DNA from: Burkholderiales bacterium PBB3
Lineage (GTDB): Bacteria > Pseudomonadota > Gammaproteobacteria > Burkholderiales > Burkholderiaceae_C
Length of the DNA stretch: 38,344 nt
Assembly (NCBI GenBank): GCA_002256115.1
Contig: NKIK01000041.1
Location: forward strand, 1-38,344
Reading direction: 5' to 3'
Below, piece by piece: positions 32,860 through 38,344 of this stretch (within the stretch, counting starts at the first letter, position 1; every line of letters starts with the position of its first letter). The translations under genes were made by a program, and so were the position numbers. Under the pieces are notes generated by a model, which had not been told where the DNA came from, made no database searches, and saw only the letters and a list, made by a program, of their open reading frames with translations.

Positions 32860-33869
32860 GGTGTTTGCAAATTGAATATCGGGGTGCGCTCACCCACCAG
32901 CAGGCCACGGGCATTGATGATGGGCTGGGCGCGCCAGGGTTTCAGGGCTTCGCGCTGCGCGTCGTCCAGCCAGCCCAATTGTTCCATGACTTCTACGCTG
33001 GCCGCAAAAAGTGCGGGCTTGTTCGCATCAATGATCTTGATCGCAAAGGCCTCACCTCGGCTCTTGCTACCCACCACTTGCACGCCGTCTGCGCCCACCT
33101 TGCTAACCCAGTCGCCGCGCCCGGCTTGCATAAACGCCAGGTCGTTGCGGCCCGTGCCACTCACCAGGTTGGGGTGCTGGGTCATGGCTTCACTTAACTG
33201 CGCAAAGCTAGGACCAAACTCGGCATCCTGCCCGCCGCTAGCCAGGCGCGCATAGCCATAGGCCAAGCGCCACAGTGGCATGGCATAGTTGGGGGCAGAG
33301 CAGCCGTCTATGCCCATGGCCAAGTCGTTTTCGGTCAGGCCCACAGCCCGCGCCACATCGCGGCGAATGGCTTGCTGCAGCGGGTGCCCAGGGTCAATGT
33401 AGTTGTCCAGCGTGTAGCTCTGTTGCACACAGTGCGCCACAAAGCCCGCGTGCTTGCCGCTGCAGTTGTTGTAGCTGGCGTCAAACACCGCGCCTTCGGG
33501 TGGCTGTTGCTCCAGCGTGCTGAACTTCAGGGGCACATGGCAGCCGCAGCGCAGGCTTGGCACACCTTGTCCGGCCTTGGCCAGCATGTCGCGGGCCACG
33601 GCCACATGGGTGTCTTCGCCATTGTGGCTGGCGCACATCAGCGCGATGTGTTCGCTGCCAAAACCAAACTGCTGCGGGCCGTCGGCTTCCATAAACGGCA
33701 ATGCCTGCAAGGCCTTCAGGGTGGAGCGCGTAAAGCTGCGCCAATGCGCATCGCCCACCTGGGCGGTGATCGTGCCGTGGCGGTTGACCACAGCGATAGC
33801 ACCCAGGTGCAGGCACTCGGGAATACCGCCACGGGAGAGTTGGATGAGGGGGACCAGATTCAAAGCCAT
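32856..33869 (-). CDS. L-asparaginase II family protein
   Basis: Hydrolyses asparagine to aspartate and ammonia; the family is that of the Rhizobium-type (class 3) asparaginases, distinct from E. coli AnsA/AnsB. The 337-residue length is typical. Conserved stretches include RSTLKALQALPF, CASHNGE, YNNCSGKHAGF (catalytic Ser-Lys and Cys), GIDGCSAPNYAMP and TGRNDL near the C-terminal half. No signal peptide is seen, so it is cytoplasmic. It is the first gene of the pair with arginase. The 94-bp gap to the divergent oxygenase gene probably carries both promoters. Confidence 0.92.
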   Translation of the reverse strand: MALNLVPLIQLSRGGIPECLHLGAIAVVNRHGTITAQVGDAHWRSFTRSTLKALQALPFMEADGPQQFGFGSEHIALMCASHNGEDTHVAVARDMLAKAGQGVPSLRCGCHVPLKFSTLEQQPPEGAVFDASYNNCSGKHAGFVAHCVQQSYTLDNYIDPGHPLQQAIRRDVARAVGLTENDLAMGIDGCSAPNYAMPLWRLAYGYARLASGGQDAEFGPSFAQLSEAMTQHPNLVSGTGRNDLAFMQAGRGDWVSKVGADGVQVVGSKSRGEAFAIKIIDANKPALFAASVEVMEQLGWLDDAQREALKPWRAQPIINARGLLVGERTPIFNLQTP

Positions 33870-33963
33870 GCTCCTGAAAATGTTGCCAATGTTACGGTGC
33901 CTGGACGCAGCGCTACTTATACTGATCTGTTACTGGTTTTTTCGACAATGGACGGACATTCCC

Positions 33964-34800
33964 ATGCTCAGTGCAGAACAAATCGCAAGCTACCAGGCCA
34001 ATGGCTATCTGGTACTGCCCGACTTCAAACCCGCAGCGGCCATGGCCCAGGTACGCCAGCGCGCTATGGCGATGGTTGAGGCTTTTGACCCAGCCGAGTA
34101 CATCGCTATCTTTAGTACCAAAGACTCCTCCACCAATGCCAACCCCTACTTCCTAAGCTCGGCAGACAAGGTGCACTGCTTCTTTGAAGAAGAGGCCTTT
34201 GGCCCCGACGGTGAATTGCGCCAGGCCAAAGCGTTGTCCATCAACAAAATTGGCCACGCCTTGCATGACCGCGACCCGGTGTTTGACGCGTTCTCGCGCG
34301 GGACGGAGCTAGCCGCTGTGGCCCACGACCTGGGCCTCACCCAGCCGCAAATCTGGCAGTCCATGTACATCTTCAAGCAGCCCGGCATTGGCGGTGAAGT
34401 GGGCTGGCACCAAGACGCCACTTTTTTTGACACCACGCCCCTGAGCGTCACCACCTTCTGGTTTGCGCTGGAAGACGCCACCTTAGACAACGGCTGCCTG
34501 TGGGTGCAACCCGGCGGCCACCGCGGCCCGTTGCGTGAGCTGTATGTGCGCGATGCGGACATGGTGAGGATGGACAAGCTGGACGCCACGCCCTGGCCCG
34601 AGGGCGATGCTGCCGTCGCGCTGCCCGTGCCTGCGGGTGCTTTGGTGGTGTTTCACGGTTTGCTGCCGCACTACAGCGCGCCCAACCGCTCGGCCCATTC
34701 CCGCCACGCCTACACCTTGCATGTGACCGATGCCAGCACCGCCTACTCGCCGCGCAACTGGATTCAGCGCGGTGCCGATTTCCCGGTGCGCGGGTTTTAG
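33964..34800 (+). CDS. Phytanoyl-CoA dioxygenase family protein
   Basis: A non-heme iron, 2-oxoglutarate-dependent oxygenase. The ATG at 33964 gives 278 residues. Iron ligands H149 and D151 (GWHQD) and H236 (LLPHYS), plus the 2-oxoglutarate Arg247 (SRHAY), are all present. The N-terminus LSAEQIASYQANGYLVLPDF is the family hallmark. The frame is open upstream to 33517, but that part is antisense to the asparaginase gene and not conserved. Two bases separate it from the biotinyl-carboxyltransferase gene, so they are co-transcribed. The substrate is unknown; the context suggests an acyl-CoA or amino-acid-derived compound. Confidence 0.92.
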   Translation: MLSAEQIASYQANGYLVLPDFKPAAAMAQVRQRAMAMVEAFDPAEYIAIFSTKDSSTNANPYFLSSADKVHCFFEEEAFGPDGELRQAKALSINKIGHALHDRDPVFDAFSRGTELAAVAHDLGLTQPQIWQSMYIFKQPGIGGEVGWHQDATFFDTTPLSVTTFWFALEDATLDNGCLWVQPGGHRGPLRELYVRDADMVRMDKLDATPWPEGDAAVALPVPAGALVVFHGLLPHYSAPNRSAHSRHAYTLHVTDASTAYSPRNWIQRGADFPVRGF

Positions 34801-34802
34801 CC

Positions 34803-36683
34803 ATGGTGGAAATACGCGCACCGCTGCAAGCCCAGTTGGTGCAATGGCTGGTGCAGCCGGGCGACACGGTGGCCGCTGGCGACGTACTGCTGATATTGGA
34901 AGCCATGAAGATGGAGCACGAAGTGCGCGCCACCCAGCCGGGCAAGGTGCTGAGCCACTATTTTGCTGCGGGTGAGATGGTTCAGCAGAATGATTTGCTA
35001 TTAAAAACGGAGCTGCTCCCGCACTATCCACGGCCTGAAACGGCTAAAAGGCTTGTAATTGACGGTGATTCGGAAGAAGCGAAGGTAGGGCCCAAGCATG
35101 CAGCCGTTGCGCCATCGACCACCGCGACAGCACCTACCCCAGATGCGCGCCCCGACTTGGCCCGACTGCAGCAGCGTTTGGTCTACACCCACGACGCCGC
35201 CCGCCCCGAAGCCGTAGCCAAGCGCCACGCCCAGGGCCTGCGAACCGCACGCGAGAACGTGGCCGACCTGTGCGACCCCGACAGCGACATTTCGAGTTTT
35301 ATGGAATACGGCGCACTGGCCGTAGCCGCCCAGCGAAGCCGCCGCACCGAGCAGGATTTGATTCAAAACACCCCGGCCGATGGCATGGTCACCGGCATCG
35401 GCCAGGTGCATGGCCGCTCTACCGTGGTCATGGCCTACGACGCCACGGTGCTGGCTGGCACCCAAGGCATGCGCAACCACCAAAAGACCGACCGCATGTT
35501 GGGCCTGGCCCTACAAAACAAACTGCCCATGGTGCTGTTTGCCGAAGGCGGCGGTGGCCGCCCGGGCGATGTGGACATGCCCATCGTGGCGGGCCTGCAT
35601 GTGGGCACCTTTGCCAGCCTGGCGCGGCTGAACGGCCAGGTGCCGCTGGTGGGCATTGCGGTGGGGCGCTGCTTTGCGGGCAATGCCGCGCTGCTGGGCT
35701 GCTGCGATGTGGTGATTGCCACCCGCACCAGCAACATCGGTATGGGCGGCCCAGCCATGGTGGAGGGCGGCGGCCTGGGCGTCTTCAAGCCCGAAGCCAT
35801 TGGCCCCTCGGGCGTGCAGCATGCCAATGGTGTGATTGATATTTTGGTGGATGACGAAGCGCAAGCCGTGGCCGCAGCACGCCATTACCTGTCGTTCTTC
35901 AATGGCCCGGCCACTGAGTTCACCGCACCGCCCGCGCACGCGCTGCGCGATGTGGTGCCAGAAAACCGGCTGCGCGTGTACGACACCCGCTTGGCTATGG
36001 AAGGCATTGCCGACGTGGGTAGCTTGCTGATACTGCGCAGCGGTTTTGGCCTTGGCATTCACACCGCGCTGGCCCGCATTGGCGGTCGCCCGGTGGGCCT
36101 GCTGGCCAACAACCCCGCGCACTTGGGCGGCGCTATAGATGCCGACGCGGCCGACAAAGCCGCGCGCTTCATGCAGCTGTGCAATGCGCATGGGCTGCCA
36201 CTCATTAGCTTGGTGGACACACCCGGCTTCATGGTCGGGCCTGATACCGAAGCCACCGCGCAGGTGCGCCATGTCAGCCGCATGTTCATCGCCGCTGCGC
36301 ATTTGCGCGTGCCGTTTTTGAGTGTGGTGCTGCGCAAAGGCTATGGACTGGGCGCGATGGCCATGACGGCGGGCGGCTTTCACGCGCCGCTGTCTACCGT
36401 GGCCTGGCCCACCGGCGAGTTTGGTGCCATGGGGCTGGAGGGCGCGGTGCGCCTGGGCTTCAAAAAAGAGCTGGAAGCTGTGGCCGAAGGCCCTGCGCGT
36501 CAGGCGCTGTTTGACCAACTGCTGGCTAAGCAATACGACAACGGTAGCGCCGTGCAGATGGCCACCATGCTGGAGATTGATGCCGTGATTGACCCCGCTG
36601 ATACCCGCAATTGGCTACTGCAAGGCCTGGCGGCAGGCCGGGTCATGCCGTCAAGCGGTATGCTGGCGATAGACACTTGGTGA
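34803..36683 (+). CDS. Biotinyl domain-carboxyltransferase fusion (acyl-CoA carboxylase type)
   Basis: A 626-residue fusion. The N-terminal biotinyl domain (residues 1-68) has EAMKMEH with biotinyl Lys36. The linker at about residues 65-80 (KTELLPHYPRPET) is encoded by inverted repeat copy 5. The carboxyltransferase (about 125-620) has the two crotonase-like halves: GTQGMRNHQKTDRM, then FAEGGGGRPGD, then oxyanion-type glycines; the second half includes VDTPGFMVGP and RKGYGLGAMAM. It moves CO2 from biotin to an acyl-CoA or related acceptor. No biotin carboxylase is encoded in the window, so it must be supplied elsewhere. Two bases separate it from the oxygenase gene, and 45 bases from the aminotransferase gene. 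Confidence 0.92.
   Translation: MVEIRAPLQAQLVQWLVQPGDTVAAGDVLLILEAMKMEHEVRATQPGKVLSHYFAAGEMVQQNDLLLKTELLPHYPRPETAKRLVIDGDSEEAKVGPKHAAVAPSTTATAPTPDARPDLARLQQRLVYTHDAARPEAVAKRHAQGLRTARENVADLCDPDSDISSFMEYGALAVAAQRSRRTEQDLIQNTPADGMVTGIGQVHGRSTVVMAYDATVLAGTQGMRNHQKTDRMLGLALQNKLPMVLFAEGGGGRPGDVDMPIVAGLHVGTFASLARLNGQVPLVGIAVGRCFAGNAALLGCCDVVIATRTSNIGMGGPAMVEGGGLGVFKPEAIGPSGVQHANGVIDILVDDEAQAVAAARHYLSFFNGPATEFTAPPAHALRDVVPENRLRVYDTRLAMEGIADVGSLLILRSGFGLGIHTALARIGGRPVGLLANNPAHLGGAIDADAADKAARFMQLCNAHGLPLISLVDTPGFMVGPDTEATAQVRHVSRMFIAAAHLRVPFLSVVLRKGYGLGAMAMTAGGFHAPLSTVAWPTGEFGAMGLEGAVRLGFKKELEAVAEGPARQALFDQLLAKQYDNGSAVQMATMLEIDAVIDPADTRNWLLQGLAAGRVMPSSGMLAIDTW
34997..35040 (-). repeat. Dispersed 44-bp repeat, copy 5 (inverted, in coding sequence)
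   Basis: This copy reads GCTATT, then the GGAGCTGCTCC core, then CGCACTATCCACGGCCTGAAA on the plus strand, which is the reverse of the other four. It lies inside the biotinyl-carboxyltransferase frame and is read without a stop as part of the linker. Confidence 0.92.
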
Positions 36684-36728
36684 TGGCGATAGCCGATCCA
36701 AGCAACCTAAAAACATAAGGAGACTGAC

Positions 36729-37862
36729 ATGCCCGGCTTACTTCCCAATATCGATCCCGATGGACTGCTGGAGTTTTCGGTGGTCTACACCGACCGCGCG
36801 CTCAACCACATGTCGCAGCGCTTTCAGGGCGTGATGCGCGACATCTCTGCCATATTGAAAGAGGTCTACCACGCCCCCAGCGCCGTGCTGGTGCCCGGCA
36901 GTGGCACCTTTGGCATGGAAGCCGTAGCCCGCCAGTTTGCGACCGACAAAAAAACCTTGGTCATCCGCAACGGCTGGTTCAGCTACCGCTGGACGCAGAT
37001 TTTTGACATGGGCCGTATTCCCAGCGCATCGACCGTGCTCAAAGCGCGCCGCGTGGGTGAAGGCAAGCAAGCGCAGTGGGTGCCTTGCCCGATTGAAGAC
37101 GTAGTGGCGACCATCGCGCGGGAGAAGCCCGACGTGGTCTTCGCCCCCCACGTAGAAACTGCCGCCGGCATGATCCTGCCCGACGACTATTTGCGCGCCG
37201 TGAGTGAGGCTGTGCACGCCGTGGGCGGCTTGTTTGTGCTGGACTGTATTGCGTCTGGTGCCATGTGGGTGGACATGGAAGCCACTGGCGTGGATGTGCT
37301 CGTGAGCGCACCCCAAAAAGGCTGGAGCGGCTCACCCTGCTGCGCCATGGTGATGCTGAGTGCGCGTGCCCGCGCCGCCATTGACGGTACGACCAGCACC
37401 AGCTTTGCCTGCGATTTGAAGAAGTGGCTGCAAGTGATGGAAGCCTACGAGAACGGCGCCCACATGTACCACGCCACCATGCCCACCGATGCGCTAACGC
37501 GCCTGCGCGAAGTGATGCAAGAGACCCGCGCCTACGGCTTTGAAAAGGTGCGCGCCGAGCAACAACAACTGGGCGACCGCGTGCGCGCATTGTTTGAGAG
37601 TCGTGGCATTGTCAGCGTGGCTGCAGAGGGCTTCAAAGCGCCCGGCGTGGTGGTGAGCTACACCGAAGATGCAGGCATTCAGTCATCCAAAAAGTTTCTG
37701 GCCGAGGGCCTGCAAACCGCCGCCGGTGTGCCGCTGCAATGCGATGAGCCCGCGGACTTTATGACCTTTCGGGTGGGACTGTTTGGGCTGGAGAAGCTGC
37801 ATAACGCAGACCGTGCGGTGAAGCAGTTGGAGGTGGCGTTGGATCGGATTGCGGCGGGGTGA
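36729..37862 (+). CDS. Class V PLP aminotransferase (alanine-glyoxylate type)
   Basis: A pyridoxal-phosphate enzyme, 377 residues. The PLP-binding Lys is K197 in SAPQKGWSGSP. The early GSGTFGMEAVARQF contacts the phosphate, and FVLDCIASGAMWVD carries the ring-contacting Asp. The family includes alanine-glyoxylate and serine-glyoxylate aminotransferases. AAGGAGACTGAC precedes the ATG, a strong ribosome binding site. It is the last gene of the oxygenase-carboxyltransferase unit. No terminator with a T-run is seen after it, only a weak hairpin at 37912-37945. Confidence 0.92.
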   Translation: MPGLLPNIDPDGLLEFSVVYTDRALNHMSQRFQGVMRDISAILKEVYHAPSAVLVPGSGTFGMEAVARQFATDKKTLVIRNGWFSYRWTQIFDMGRIPSASTVLKARRVGEGKQAQWVPCPIEDVVATIAREKPDVVFAPHVETAAGMILPDDYLRAVSEAVHAVGGLFVLDCIASGAMWVDMEATGVDVLVSAPQKGWSGSPCCAMVMLSARARAAIDGTTSTSFACDLKKWLQVMEAYENGAHMYHATMPTDALTRLREVMQETRAYGFEKVRAEQQQLGDRVRALFESRGIVSVAAEGFKAPGVVVSYTEDAGIQSSKKFLAEGLQTAAGVPLQCDEPADFMTFRVGLFGLEKLHNADRAVKQLEVALDRIAAG

Positions 37863-37911
37863 CAGAAAGTGTGGCTGGCGAGGTATCAATAATGTTTAAG
37901 ACGTGGACAAA

Positions 37912-37945
37912 GGACGGACGAACAGATGCAAATGTTCAACCGTCC
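37912..37945. other. Imperfect hairpin after the aminotransferase gene
   Basis: GGACGG-AC-GAACA pairs with TGTTC-AA-CCGTCC around an 8-base loop. There is no T-run, so it could be a message-stabilising or rho-linked end, or chance. Confidence 0.4.
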
Positions 37946-38023
37946 TATACGGCATCTGACCGCTTTCAATATTGCGCTTGTTTGGTGGGGCTAAAGCTGA
38001 GACTTAGACGCTCCGGACGCTAA

Positions 38024-38344
38024 GGCTATGTTGAATAAGTAGGGGCCAAAGGTCTGTACGCGCCCAGTGCGGCGAAGTTTTCTGAAGTTTGGTTCAAAAC
38101 TACGCCAATTTGCACCCTCTGGGTGCCGTGTCCAGGGCTCTTGGCCCCGACTTCTCGCCCTATGGGCGCACCTGTGCCATCAACCTTTGGCGACCCAGGT
38201 AAATATTGGCCAAAGCCAATGCAGTGAACGCCCGTGTGGCGTTCTTCTGCAATCCGCGGTAACGCACCTTGCCAAACCCCCAAAGCCGCTTGACCACGCC
38301 AAAGACATGCTCCACGCGTGCACGGACTTTTGACTTGTTACGGT
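38024..38344 (-). mobile_element. IS5-family insertion sequence, right part only
   Basis: The window ends within an IS element whose transposase C-terminus is encoded on the minus strand. The likely outer end is at 38024 (GGCTATGTTGAATAAG), preceded by CTAA at 38020-38023, which fits the YTAR target duplication of IS5-group elements. The boundary is an inference, because the other end is outside the window. Confidence 0.7.
38160..38344 (-). CDS. IS5-family transposase, C-terminal fragment (runs off the window)
   Basis: Reading the minus strand from 38342 to the TAG at 38160 gives 60 residues ending in AQVRP. They contain RVEHVFGVVKRLWGFGKVRY (catalytic Glu of the DDE triad followed by the family's helix) and ALALANIYLGRQRLM, the signature end of IS5-type DDE transposases. 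The N-terminal part and first two Asp residues lie beyond the window, so intactness cannot be judged. An overlapping longer frame (38026-38283 minus) is a shadow in another frame. Confidence 0.88.
   Translation of the reverse strand, partial: RNKSKVRARVEHVFGVVKRLWGFGKVRYRGLQKNATRAFTALALANIYLGRQRLMAQVRP

Noticed and set aside
35511..36533. A 340-codon minus-strand frame in the carboxyltransferase gene
   Set aside because: His/Gln/Ala-rich shadow translation with no domain; the plus-strand frame has clear catalytic motifs.
38026..38283. An 85-codon minus-strand frame at the window end
   Set aside because: The true transposase frame is a different one (38342 to 38160), which gives the IS5 C-terminal signature.

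Overview
The window looks like a chromosomal stretch of a Burkholderiales betaproteobacterium, most likely in the Comamonadaceae (Rhodoferax/Polaromonas-like). This is inferred from the high-GC coding style, the gene families present, and a 44-bp dispersed repeat found five times. No rRNA, tRNA or CRISPR array was seen. Gene calls rest on motifs read by eye, with no database search.

Layout. 1-424 holds no convincing gene. 425-4996 carries a secreted unknown protein and a two-gene unit: an exported isoaspartate methyltransferase-like protein and a large membrane protein with a spermidine-synthase-like domain. 5273-8367 is a compact chromosomal integron. It has a minus-strand integrase (intI) under a perfect LexA-type box, an attI site, and four plus-strand cassettes that each hold one unknown gene and end in an attC site; three of the four products are predicted membrane proteins. 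8799-13434 is a minus-strand block: glutathione transferase, solitary HigA-like regulator, M23 peptidase, small membrane protein, glycerophosphodiesterase lipoprotein and zinc alcohol dehydrogenase. Four perfectly phased 11-bp Pho-box-like repeats precede the glycerophosphodiesterase.

13537-21003 is the most unusual region. It encodes two membrane-anchored J-domain or J-like proteins, a lipoprotein, a class III nucleotide cyclase fused to an FHA domain, a transmembrane Ser/Thr kinase, and two exported proteins. One of these is CsgG-like. The other resembles the kinase's own extracytoplasmic region. Together they could form an undescribed envelope signalling module (inference).

21210-31944 carries a secreted multidomain alpha-amylase with an altered active-site motif, a two-subunit molybdenum hydroxylase (iorAB type), a TonB-dependent Oar-like receptor broken by one in-frame amber codon, and a 5'-nucleotidase lipoprotein. 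31945-33869 is an arginase/asparaginase operon for nitrogen catabolism. 33964-37862 is an operon of a phytanoyl-CoA dioxygenase-type oxygenase, a biotinyl-carboxyltransferase fusion whose linker is encoded by the dispersed repeat, and a class V aminotransferase. The window ends inside an IS5-type element.
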